Shown: positions 1 through 8,400, numbered from the stretch's first letter. The stretch: 9,213 bases of DNA from Methanobrevibacter sp. (GCA_016838945.1 JADLKP010000073.1:1-9213); one strand, 5' to 3'. Numbers and translations are program-made. The notes: a model not told the origin generated them from the sequence alone.

Positions 1-49
1 ATTATTTTAATAGATTTATTTAATTGAATAATATTATTAAGTTTTCATA

Positions 50-60
50 ATATAAAAAAG
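50..60 (-). terminator. Oligo-T tract after the membrane protein gene
   Basis: Read on the minus strand, a CTTTTTTATAT tract lies about 30 bases after the stop codon of the membrane protein gene. Archaeal transcription often ends at such T runs without a hairpin. The same bases also resemble a TATA box and are part of a 13-bp sequence repeated at 1016-1028, so the role is uncertain. The rest of bases 1-88 is AT-rich and shows no gene. Confidence 0.35.
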
Positions 61-88
61 TAATTATTTAAAAATTATTTAGATTTCT

Positions 89-973
89 TTAAACATTATA
101 TTTTAGCCAAAAGGTTGCTACCACTATTGCTATAGTAGTTCCGACAACTAATAAAACACCGGAAATTGCATCAGTTTGATTTACAGTCAGTCCTAAAAAG
201 CCATTATGCCCTAGACTGTTAAACAGAAAAACTAATCCCATCCAACCAAAAATAATCATAAAATATGCGAATACTTTCTTATCATAAATTAATAAGAATA
301 TAACTATTGATAAAATGAAAAATCCCTTTAAAAGCAGACCTAAATCAATACCTAAGCTTAAAAAGCTATTTATTGCTAAAATTATAATTACCACTATAAC
401 ATATGCAAGCAGAAATTTTGTTTTCTGACTATTCCATTTATCTCTTAGTTGACTATTATGCTCGTAATATTTTATAGTTTGTTCTTGATCTCTTTTTAAG
501 AAATTTTTTTCCTGAGCCTTTAAAACCTTGTATAACTCCTCACTAGCAACATATAGATAAAATCTATAGCTTAAAAATAATGTAAAAAGAAAACTCATAG
601 GAATTAGCATAATTAATATCAAACTTAATATGGCTCCTAAAACATTTGGGATATAAGGAGCGATTTTTGAAAACATTGCCAAAATAAATATCCAAAACAC
701 TAATAGATATGCATAAAAAACTATTGTGACAAAAACTGTTAAAAGTATATCTTTTATTCTGCTGCTTAATTTGGATTGAATTATTTTATAAAATTTATAG
801 CTTAAAAGAAAGGAAACTATAAATTCAAGGAAAAATAACAATAGATAAATCAAATCTCCAACATAAACTGCATAAACAAAATAAGTTCTTAAAATAGAAA
901 TATTAAATAGTAAAAAAAAGAAAACAGCAATTGTTAAAATGATTTCGTAAATCTTTTCTTTATTTTCAATCAT
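89..973 (-). CDS. Hypothetical polytopic membrane protein, about 8 TM segments
   Basis: I do not recognise the family of this 294-residue protein. Hydrophobic stretches suggest about eight membrane helices, near residues 9-27, 37-58, 75-103, 112-139, 186-203, 212-229, 233-252 and 268-290. A charged, hydrophilic loop at about 141-186 is rich in Lys, Glu, Gln and Asp and separates two groups of four helices. No transport motif, catalytic signature or signal peptide is apparent. The ATG start is supported by a GGTGAT ribosome-binding site three bases upstream and a TATA-like box about 47 bases upstream. Sampled stretches are only about 23% GC, well below the ileS sequence, though hydrophobic codons lower GC by themselves. 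The gene is divergent from the secreted-protein gene at 1121. It is probably a lineage-specific envelope protein; I cannot assign a function. Confidence 0.8.
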   Translation of the reverse strand: MIENKEKIYEIILTIAVFFFLLFNISILRTYFVYAVYVGDLIYLLLFFLEFIVSFLLSYKFYKIIQSKLSSRIKDILLTVFVTIVFYAYLLVFWIFILAMFSKIAPYIPNVLGAILSLILIMLIPMSFLFTLFLSYRFYLYVASEELYKVLKAQEKNFLKRDQEQTIKYYEHNSQLRDKWNSQKTKFLLAYVIVVIIILAINSFLSLGIDLGLLLKGFFILSIVIFLLIYDKKVFAYFMIIFGWMGLVFLFNSLGHNGFLGLTVNQTDAISGVLLVVGTTIAIVVATFWLKYNV

Positions 974-976
974 AAT

Positions 977-982
977 ATCACC
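977..982 (-). promoter_or_regulatory. Ribosome-binding site of the membrane protein gene
   Basis: GGTGAT on the minus strand lies three bases before the ATG at 973. It matches part of the archaeal Shine-Dalgarno consensus GGAGGTGAT and decides the start codon. Confidence 0.7.
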
Positions 983-1014
983 ATTTAAGATTTATGAATA
1001 TATCTTTAAAGAAT

Positions 1015-1026
1015 CATATAAAAAAG
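1015..1026 (-). promoter_or_regulatory. Candidate TATA box for the membrane protein gene
   Basis: On the minus strand CTTTTTTATATG is centred about 47 bases before the ATG at 973. Archaeal transcription usually starts about 25 bases after the TATA centre, so the start would be near 994, giving a leader of about 20 bases that still contains the GGTGAT ribosome-binding site. This spacing is coherent, but the region is so AT-rich that other boxes are possible. Confidence 0.4.
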
Positions 1027-1044
1027 TATCTGGTTTTGGTAATT

Positions 1045-1061
1045 GAAAAAATTATTTAAAA
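1045..1061 (+). promoter_or_regulatory. Candidate BRE/TATA for the secreted protein gene
   Basis: A purine run GAAAAAA (BRE-like) followed by TTATTTAAAA lies about 65 bases before the ATG at 1121. It would give a transcript start near 1082 and a leader of about 40 bases. Other TATA-like stretches exist at 1016-1026 and 1067-1076. No convincing ribosome-binding site precedes the ATG. Confidence 0.3.
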
Positions 1062-1120
1062 GCAACACATAAAAATTTAAAAAGAAATTTTTAAAAAACA
1101 TAAGAAAAATAGAATTAAAT

Positions 1121-1195
1121 ATGAATAAAAAAATTATTTTTTTAATATGTGTAATGGGGATTGTGGCGATTTTAGCCATCGGTGCAACCAGTGCT
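1121..1195 (+). other. Signal peptide coding segment
   Basis: Residues 1-25 show the three-part Sec signal layout: a basic start (MNKK), a hydrophobic core rich in Ile, Leu, Val and Ala, and a small-residue cleavage site ending Ala-Thr-Ser-Ala before Glu-Asn. No lipobox cysteine lies at the cleavage point, so it is not a lipoprotein signal. Confidence 0.8.
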
Positions 1196-1789
1196 GAAAA
1201 TAATTATGTGAACACTTCAGATTGGGTGAACATTACTGTATATAATGTCAGTTTCCAGATTCCTCCAGAGTATGGTGGAGGGGATGAAAGGGATAGCAGC
1301 TATCTCCTAACCAATGTATTCACTTTTGGACTTGTAACTTTGGATAATGACAAATCGCTTAGAAACAATTATGGTTATGAATCCACACTTGATGAACTTT
1401 ATGATGTTGAAGAGTTGGAGATTGACGGGCATCATGCCGTAGCATTTTATAGCCATAGAAGCATTGTGAACCATGATGTGACTTACCTTTATTTTGAATC
1501 AGACAAGACATTCTATGCATTGTCCTACGATGGAAATGACGTGAATGATACAATTAAAAAGATCGTTTCATATAGTCCTAAATCCAAGTTTTCCAAAGAA
1601 AAGTTTGATGAGAAATTAAATCAGATGCAAGACGATTATGTTGAAGAGCAAAGGGAATACGAGGAAGCATATGCTTATGACCAAGGTTATAACAACGGAT
1701 ATGCTCAAGGGGCAATGAACAGCAGACATAACCATGATGACTACTTTGCATATTACTTATTCTATAGATTAGGAAGAAGAAGTCGTTAA
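1121..1789 (+). CDS. Hypothetical secreted or cell-surface protein, Tyr-rich tail
   Basis: This 222-residue protein begins with a clear signal peptide: Lys-Lys at residues 3-4, a hydrophobic core at about 5-22 and a likely signal peptidase site after ATSA (residue 25). The mature part opens with beta-strand-like segments (about 33-72 and 97-136). It carries four N-glycosylation sequons, at Asn31, Asn37, Asn42 and Asn142, as expected for an exported archaeal protein. Its pattern (short strands, an Ile-Pro-Pro turn, a Gly-His-His turn and a final helix at about 141-150) is reminiscent of the small PsbP-like secreted proteins common in Methanobrevibacter; that is a fold-level guess. From residue 155 a charged helical segment leads into a tail with ten Tyr in residues 173-215 and a basic end (RLGRRSR). 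There is no C-terminal anchor. It is flanked by a divergent membrane protein gene and the convergent moeA. Function unknown. Confidence 0.85.
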   Translation: MNKKIIFLICVMGIVAILAIGATSAENNYVNTSDWVNITVYNVSFQIPPEYGGGDERDSSYLLTNVFTFGLVTLDNDKSLRNNYGYESTLDELYDVEELEIDGHHAVAFYSHRSIVNHDVTYLYFESDKTFYALSYDGNDVNDTIKKIVSYSPKSKFSKEKFDEKLNQMQDDYVEEQREYEEAYAYDQGYNNGYAQGAMNSRHNHDDYFAYYLFYRLGRRSR

Positions 1790-1815
1790 ATAAGAATAAT
1801 AAATTGAATATAAAA

Positions 1816-1833
1816 TAATAAAATAAAAATAGC
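1816..1833 (-). terminator. Candidate T-rich terminator of moeA
   Basis: On the minus strand GCTATTTTTATTTTATTA lies about 55 bases after the moeA stop codon. The T5 and T4 runs are typical of archaeal intrinsic termination. With the plus-strand hairpin it would make the convergent gap a two-way terminator. Confidence 0.4.
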
Positions 1834-1836
1834 GAT

Positions 1837-1858
1837 AAGAATTGAAAAATTCTTTTTT
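1837..1858 (+). terminator. Hairpin plus T-tract terminator of the secreted protein gene
   Basis: A perfect 7-bp stem, AAGAATT and AATTCTT, encloses a GAAA loop and runs directly into a six-T tract at 1853-1858. It lies about 50 bases after the stop codon at 1789. A second T6 tract at 1866-1871 follows within a duplicated 13-bp unit. Both the hairpin and the T tract fit transcription termination; in archaea the T tract alone may suffice. Confidence 0.6.
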
Positions 1859-1873
1859 CAAATTCTTTTTTCA
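1848..1873 (+). repeat. Perfect 13-bp tandem repeat, two copies
   Basis: AATTCTTTTTTCA occurs twice back to back, at 1848-1860 and 1861-1873, with no mismatch. A partial third copy (AATTTTT) begins just after at 1874. The first copy supplies the right arm of the terminator hairpin and its T tract, and the second copy adds another T tract. Replication slippage is the simplest origin. Confidence 0.85.
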
Positions 1874-1885
1874 AATTTTTAAAAT

Positions 1886-3124
1886 TTAAAGGGTAGGCCA
1901 AGCCATATCATTGAAGAAGATCAAGTCAACTTCATCTCCCTTTTCAATTCCTTCATGATTTTCATCGATTATGATGTAACAGTTAGCTTCAACCATAGAC
2001 CTGATTATGCCTGAACCTCTGTTCAATACATGATGCACTCCACCATTATCAGCCACTGCACGTATATAATCGGTTCTTCCAAGAGATGAAGGTATTTTTG
2101 CTTGGGATGTTCTTTTAATGACCTTATGAGAATAATCGATTCCCTGCATTTTAAATATATAATTTCTTGCAATGATATCAAATTGGGCCATAGCAGCTAC
2201 AGGCTGACCGGAAAGCATAAAGACTTGAGTTCCATTGACAATGCCTGCACCTACAGGCTTTCCAGGCCTCATAGCAACACCATGGAAGAGAACTTCACCT
2301 AACTCTTCTACCGCTTCGATAACTACGTCACCTTTACTGATAGCGGTTCCGCCAGTTGTTATTATAACATCATATTCCTTGCTTGCCTTGTCTATCGCTT
2401 CTTTAACAGCTTCAAAATCATCTGCACCATGCTCTAATTCAACAATGGCTCCAGCACTCCTAATCAGTGCTGCAATGGTAAATTGATTGGAATTGATAAT
2501 CTTAGCCTTATCAAGCTCTGGAGAAGGATCCACCAACTCATTTCCAGTAATCAACAATTTGACTCTTGGCTTTTTATATACTTCAACTTCACTGTGTCCT
2601 GCAGAAGCAATCAAACCCATTTCCTGCGGCCTGATTAAAACATTTTCATCTAATATTTCATCTCCTTCGGCAATATCCTCCGCCTTTGGAGAAATGTTTT
2701 CACCAGGAGTCACTTGGGAATGAATCTCCAAATTGTCCCCCTCTTCATAAGTGAATTCCTTCATTAGAACTGCATTGGCACCATTTGGAATCGGTGCACC
2801 TGTAGCTATTACAATAGCTTCACCATCAGATAAGGTTTTTTGGGAAAACTCACCTGCTCCAATCCTATCAATGATCTTTAATTCTTTAATAACATTATTG
2901 GAAGCTCCAAATGTATCTTCTGCAATAACTGCATATCCATCCATAGCAGACTTGTCAAATGGAGGAGAGTTATGATAGGAAGAAATTGAATGAGCCAAAA
3001 CTCTGCCTTGGGAATCCTTTACATGAATTTTTTCTTTATCCATAAGCTTTTGATTTTCATCAATTTTAGCTAAAGCCTCTTCTAATGGAATTAAATTTGA
3101 TATAAATTTCATATTATCGTCCAT
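1886..3124 (-). CDS. moeA: Molybdopterin molybdenumtransferase MoeA
   Basis: MoeA inserts molybdate (or tungstate) into adenylylated molybdopterin, the last common step of molybdenum/tungsten cofactor synthesis, in the cytoplasm. Methanogens need the cofactor for formylmethanofuran dehydrogenase and any formate dehydrogenase. The 412 residues span the usual MoeA length. Recognised motifs are PPFDKSAMDGYAV (54-66), TGAPIPNGANAV (108-119), ITGNEL (192-197), the MoCF-binding TTGGTAISKGD (256-266), RPGKPVGAG (286-294) and a C-terminal beta domain (about 335-408) with GSGIIRSMVEAN. By memory-based alignment to E. coli MoeA, Asp59, Thr100, Glu188, Asp228 and Asp259 are matched by Asp62, Thr108, Glu196, Asp235 and Asp266. 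The E. coli LPGNPV loop reads LSGQPV here (304-309). The start is uncertain: neither Met1 nor Met5 (codon at 3110-3112) has a clear ribosome-binding site. It follows purL on the same strand after 90 bp. Confidence 0.95.
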   Translation of the reverse strand: MDDNMKFISNLIPLEEALAKIDENQKLMDKEKIHVKDSQGRVLAHSISSYHNSPPFDKSAMDGYAVIAEDTFGASNNVIKELKIIDRIGAGEFSQKTLSDGEAIVIATGAPIPNGANAVLMKEFTYEEGDNLEIHSQVTPGENISPKAEDIAEGDEILDENVLIRPQEMGLIASAGHSEVEVYKKPRVKLLITGNELVDPSPELDKAKIINSNQFTIAALIRSAGAIVELEHGADDFEAVKEAIDKASKEYDVIITTGGTAISKGDVVIEAVEELGEVLFHGVAMRPGKPVGAGIVNGTQVFMLSGQPVAAMAQFDIIARNYIFKMQGIDYSHKVIKRTSQAKIPSSLGRTDYIRAVADNGGVHHVLNRGSGIIRSMVEANCYIIIDENHEGIEKGDEVDLIFFNDMAWPTL

Positions 3125-3180
3125 AAATTAAATAAGTAAAAAAATAATAAAAAGTTAAAAATTAACGAATTTAAAATTTT

Positions 3181-3195
3181 AAAAAAAATAAAAAG
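3181..3195 (-). terminator. T-rich tract between purL and moeA
   Basis: On the minus strand CTTTTTATTTTTTTT begins about 20 bases after the purL stop codon, and another T-rich run lies at about 3141-3156. These could end some ileS-purL transcripts, with moeA served by read-through or by its own promoter. TATA-like stretches occur at 3204-3214 and 3165-3175 in the same 90-bp gap, and none stands out. Confidence 0.4.
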
Positions 3196-3214
3196 ATGTG
3201 ATTAATTTTATAAA

Positions 3215-5425
3215 TTAAGCCATGTATTTTTCGATGACACCATGATAAGCGTCATCCAAATCAGCAACAGCCAAATCTACAATGGTTTCATCACATTTTT
3301 TGATAACTAATGAATCTCCTTTGACTTCACCGATAATTGCGGCATCCACATCAATGGAATCGATTATTTCGTCTGCCTTATCAGCACTTACTGTTATGAT
3401 AAATCTTGCATGAGATTCAGAGAACAATAGGTTATTGTCACTGATGCCATCTTCAGCAGGAACTTTGCTGATGTCAACTTCGCAACCTAATTTGCCACTC
3501 ATAGCCATTTCAGATAATGCAATAGCTATTCCACCAGCAGATACATCGTGGGTAGCTGTTATTGCAAGTTCCTCTTCACCTTCCAGATATCTGGTGTAGT
3601 CAGCATCATTTTCAATCAAATCGAGAATTGTATTTGCAGATGCCAATTCATCATCGATTCTTATTTTAGGAGCCTCACCTTGTTCTAAGTTATGAACTGC
3701 TCTGTGATATTCTGAACCTTCAACCTCATCATAGGTTTTGCCGATGATTATGATCTTATCTCCTTCTTCCTTGAATGGAAGTGTTCTGATGTTTCCTAAT
3801 TTTTCAACACCGATAACTCCAACAGCAGGGGTTGGGTTGATTTTGATACCTTCAGTCTCATTATAGAAACTTACATTTCCACTGATGACAGGAGATTCAA
3901 ACTTAGCTGCTATATCAGACATTCCTCTAATGCACTCCTTGAATTGCCAGAGAATTTCAGGAGTTTCAGGATTACCGAAGTTAAGACAATCTACAACAGC
4001 ATAAGGTTTTGCACCCATTGAAACTACGTTACGAATAGCTTCAGCAACGCTTCCTGCTCCACCATCATATGGAGAGAGTTTAGTGTGGATAGTGTTGGAA
4101 TCAGCGGTAATTGCAACAGCGGTTTCATCATCAATCTGCAATACTGCTGCATCATCACCAGGCTTTACAACGGTTCTGGTTTGAACTTCGTGGTCATATT
4201 GCTTGTAAACCCACTCTTTGCTTGCAATGTTTGGAGAGGACAATACCTTGATTAATGATTCATCAATCGGACCGTCTATAACTTCAACCAAATCAGTTGG
4301 TTTAGCCGGTTCTCTCATTTCCCTATTGAGTGAAGGCGGATCTGCCAAAAGAATGGTTGGAACATCACATAAGGTTTGGAGTTCAATCTCTGCATCAAAG
4401 TCCTTTACAACCATATGATTTCCATCAGTAACTTCACCGATTACTGCAGAAGGAATTTCATGCTTGTCACAAATGGATTGCGCCAATTCAACATCTTTAG
4501 GGTTGATAACAAATATCATACGTTCTTGTGATTCTGAAAGCATAATTTCATAAGGGGTCATTCCTTCTTCACGAAGAGGAATAGCCCTAAGGTCTACAAC
4601 TGCACCATTTCCAGACTTGTCTACAAGTTCGGATACACAGCAGGTAAGACCTCCACCACCTAAATCCTTCACTCCTGAACAATCGATTTTTTCGAGGATT
4701 TCAAGTGAAGCTTCAAGCACTCTTTTTTTGGTGAATGGGTCAGCTACCTGTACAGCAGGACGGTCTTCTTTTTCAGAATCGGATGTTAACTCTTCAGATG
4801 CAAAGGTTACACCATGAATACCATCCCTACCGGTGGTTCCACCCATAAGCAAGAAAACATCTCCAATATTTGGAGCAACTGCCATGACTATTTCATCCTT
4901 TTTAACAAGTCCTGCACACAATACATTTACAAGAGGATTGGTTCTGAAGGACTCATCAAATTCAATCTCACCAGCAACTGTAGGAACACCTACCCTATTA
5001 CCATAGTCGGATATTCCTTCAACCACATGTTCAAAAAGATATCTTGATTTTTGATCTTCAAGCGGACCGAAACGTAAACTGTCAAGAAGCGCTATTGGCA
5101 TTGCACCCATAGAGATAATGTCTCTTAAGATTCCACCAATACCTGTTCCTGCCCCACCATAAGGCTCAATAGCTGAAGGGTGATTATGACTTTCCATACC
5201 TACAGCAAGAGCATACTCATCTGTAATAGATACAAGACCTGCATCGTCTCCAGGCCCTAAAACTATGTTTTCTCCTTCAGTAGGGAACAATTTTAAAATT
5301 GGCCTACTACTTTTATATGAACAGTGCTCAGAGAACATTACATCCAACATTCCCTCTTCCAATTCGTTCATTTCTCTTCCAAGAATTCCTTCAATATATT
5401 TTACTTCAGAATCTGTTAAAGTCAT
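3215..5425 (-). CDS. purL: Phosphoribosylformylglycinamidine synthase subunit PurL (small type)
   Basis: PurL converts formylglycinamide ribonucleotide, ATP and ammonia to formylglycinamidine ribonucleotide, the fourth step of de novo purine synthesis. At 736 residues it is the small PurL of archaea and Gram-positive bacteria, which takes ammonia from PurQ and is bridged by PurS; neither partner is in this window. The sequence shows the internal duplication of the family. The first half has FSEHCSYKSS (31-40, with the conserved His34), GPGDDAG (57-63) and GMESHNHPSAIEPYGGAGTGIGG (76-98). The second half repeats the plan with KPGDDAAV (421-428) and a Tyr-Asp-Gly-Gly-Ala-Gly segment (453-458) leading into RNVVSMGAKP (465-474). 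DLGGGGL (254-260) and DVSAGG (627-632) are the paired glycine-rich loops of the ATP-binding halves. The start has an AGGTG ribosome-binding site, and only 9 bp separate it from ileS. No lesion seen. Confidence 0.97.
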   Translation of the reverse strand: MTLTDSEVKYIEGILGREMNELEEGMLDVMFSEHCSYKSSRPILKLFPTEGENIVLGPGDDAGLVSITDEYALAVGMESHNHPSAIEPYGGAGTGIGGILRDIISMGAMPIALLDSLRFGPLEDQKSRYLFEHVVEGISDYGNRVGVPTVAGEIEFDESFRTNPLVNVLCAGLVKKDEIVMAVAPNIGDVFLLMGGTTGRDGIHGVTFASEELTSDSEKEDRPAVQVADPFTKKRVLEASLEILEKIDCSGVKDLGGGGLTCCVSELVDKSGNGAVVDLRAIPLREEGMTPYEIMLSESQERMIFVINPKDVELAQSICDKHEIPSAVIGEVTDGNHMVVKDFDAEIELQTLCDVPTILLADPPSLNREMREPAKPTDLVEVIDGPIDESLIKVLSSPNIASKEWVYKQYDHEVQTRTVVKPGDDAAVLQIDDETAVAITADSNTIHTKLSPYDGGAGSVAEAIRNVVSMGAKPYAVVDCLNFGNPETPEILWQFKECIRGMSDIAAKFESPVISGNVSFYNETEGIKINPTPAVGVIGVEKLGNIRTLPFKEEGDKIIIIGKTYDEVEGSEYHRAVHNLEQGEAPKIRIDDELASANTILDLIENDADYTRYLEGEEELAITATHDVSAGGIAIALSEMAMSGKLGCEVDISKVPAEDGISDNNLLFSESHARFIITVSADKADEIIDSIDVDAAIIGEVKGDSLVIKKCDETIVDLAVADLDDAYHGVIEKYMA

Positions 5426-5430
5426 TTTAA

Positions 5431-5435
5431 CACCT
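5431..5435 (-). promoter_or_regulatory. purL ribosome-binding site overlapping the ileS stop
   Basis: On the minus strand the bases AGGTG lie five bases before the purL ATG (5425), and the first A of this motif is the last base of the ileS TAA stop codon (5435-5437). Ribosomes ending on ileS would sit on the purL initiation site, which favours translational coupling. Confidence 0.7.
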
Positions 5436-8400
5436 TAGCTAAGTTTTACAACAGAAATGATTACTTTGTGATTTTCAATTTCCCATTCTTTAGAGTATTC
5501 AACTGAAATGTCTTCATACTCTCTTCCTAAACCTTTATCGGTACAAACTTCACAAGCTTCACCATCAAATATTACAAGTGATTTTGCCCTGACTTCCTCA
5601 CTTATCAATTCAGATTGCCTTTCAACCAACTCCTTGAATTCGGCATCGGTGTTTACCATAACGCCGACATTGGCTTCAACATCCAAGTCCATGTCCTTTC
5701 TCATGTCTTGGATTCTTCTGATAAGTTCACGAGCCATAGCTTCAGATAATATTTCCGGAGTGATTTTAGTATTTACGAATACGTTTCCTCCAGCAAATTC
5801 TGCACTTACAACATCATCAGGAAGTTCGGTTTCATAAAGAACATCATCTGCAGAGAGTTCAATTTCCTTCAAGTTGCCTTCTCTGTCTTCTCCCCTTACA
5901 ACATATTTACCTGTTGAATCCAAACTGTCCTTGATGGAATTGCCTATTCCATCTGCTTTAGCTTGTCCGAAGAATTTTTGTACAATACCCATATCTCCTT
6001 TAAGTCTTGGACCTAAGGTTTTGAGATTAGGCTTTGCAATAAAGGTAAGATTTTCAAATTCAGTAGCTGTGATAACTTCCTTAGTATTGGATTGATCCTT
6101 AATAATGTCTTCAAGAGAGGATATGCTTTCCAATATGGCTTCATCTTGTGATACAACAGTGATGTCACTTACAGGCCATCTTAATTTGTATCTTGCAACA
6201 TCCCTTGCTCTTGCAGATGCTTCGATAACATCTCTCACATTATCCATTTTTGCTTCAAGTTCCTTGTCGATCAATGCTTCATCATACATCCAATCGTCCA
6301 TATGAATACTTTCAGCTGCTTCTGCATCCAAGTTTTTAACCAAGTTTTCATATACCTCTTCAGATAAATGAGGAGTGATTGGAGCCATCAAATGGATTAA
6401 GGTATTGAGTGTTGTGTAAAGTGAATAGTATGCACCTAATTTATCTGGGTCATCACTTTCCACCCAAGTTCTTCCTCTAATCAATCTGACATACCATCTG
6501 CTTAAGTCTTCAAGAATGAAATTGTTGATTGCTCTTGTAGCCAAATGGAAATGCACATCATTGATTGCTTCCCCCACTTCTTTTGCAAGGGAATTTACAC
6601 GGGACAAGATCCATTTATCCTCATTTCTAAGAGTTACATTTGCATCAGGACCGTCAACAATACATTTTGCAGGGTCGAAGTCATCCAATGCCATATAAGT
6701 AGTTGAGAACACATATACGTTCCAGAAGATGTTAAACATCTTTTTAACGTTGTTCAATTCATCCCAAACAAATTTGAGATCATCCCAAGGCTTACAAGCC
6801 CATAAAAGGTAGAATCTAAGGACATCTGCACCGTATTTTTCAATGACCTCTTCAGGCTGGACAACATTGCCTAAAGACTTACTCATCTTTTTACCTTCTT
6901 CATCCAGTACAAATCCGTGCATCAAAACCTTATTGTATGGAGCTTGGTCCAATGCAATTACACCAGTTCCTAATTGGGAATAGAACCATCCTCTGGTTTG
7001 GTCGTGTCCTTCACAAATAAAGTCGTAAGGATACCATTTTTCAAACATTTCCTCTTCACGAGGGTAATAAAGGGCTGCCCAACCTGCTACTCCTGAGTCA
7101 ATCCATACATCCAATACATCAGGAATACGTTCCATTGAGCCTCCACAATCACATTTAATCAATACGTCATCAACATAAGGTCTGTGAACCAAATCCTCAT
7201 CGCTTGCGGTAATTTCATTGATTGATTCATTTTTAAGCTCTTCAACTGAACCGATTACCTTGATTTCACCACAATCAGGACAGATCCAAATAGGTATTGG
7301 AATACCCCAGTATCTTTGTCTTGAAATTGTCCAGTCCTTAGCATTAGCTACCCAATCATGGAATCTTCCTTCACCAGCCCATTTAGGTACCCATTCAACT
7401 CTGTCAATTTCAGAGAGCATCTTATCCTTGATTTCAGGTACTTTGATGAACCATTGCTCGGTAGCCAAGTAAATGATAGGAGTCTTACATCTCCAACATA
7501 CCCCGTATCTGTGGTTGATTGTATCATGCTTAAACATTAAATCTTGAGCAATTAAATCAGCAATAATGGTGTCATTCAAGTCTTTGGTGAAGCCTTCCGC
7601 ATAGATACCACCATCTTCAGTGAAACATCCTGCTTCATCCACTGGACAGTGTATAGGAAGTCCTACTTTTTGACCGATTTCAAAGTCCTCAGGACCATGT
7701 CCAGGAGCGGTGTGTACAAAACCGGTACCTTCACCTAATTCTACATGGTCACCATGGAAAGTGGTGTGAACCAATTCATTTTCAGCTTCAATTTCCATTT
7801 GTTTAGGCACTTGTTCTGCTAATGGATAAACATAAGACAAACCTAAGAGTTCAGACCCTTTTACGGTTTTAATGATTTCATACATCACTTCTGTTTCTTC
7901 CTCAATGATGTATTTCTTTTCTTTAGACTCTTCATCTTCGCCATCATATTTAGGATTTGGCAATTTGTTTTTGTGAATAACTTCAATTGGACCTAAGACT
8001 GTTTCCAAAAGCTCTTTTGCAATGATTAAGATTTCATCTTCTCCATCATTCAATCTTTCATCTACCTTTACGAAAGAATAATCGAAATCTTCATTTAAAC
8101 AAATAGCTAAGTTTCCAGGAAGTGTCCAAGGAGTTGTGGTCCATACCAAGAATGATTGTCTTAAATCAGCATAATCCCCATCTGTAATCAATTTTTCCTT
8201 AAGTGGGAAACGTACATAAATGGATGGGTCGTCTCCGTCGGTATAGTCTATCTCAGCTGCAGCAAGAGCAGTTTGACAATGAGGACACCAACTGATTACC
8301 CTTTGGTCACGGGTAAGCAAGTTTTTTTCATGGGTCTTCTTCAATGTCCACCAAGCGGATTCCATATATTTAGGATCCAAGGTCATGTAAGGGTTGTCCC

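Noticed and set aside
1071..1092. Inverted repeat AAAAATTT / AAATTTTT in the leader of the secreted protein gene
   Set aside because: It is made only of A and T in extremely AT-rich DNA; such pairs arise readily by chance and would form a weak hairpin.
1359..1901. Open minus-strand frames overlapping the secreted protein gene
   Set aside because: They run antisense to a gene with a clear signal peptide, have odd His- and Phe-rich composition and no ribosome-binding site.
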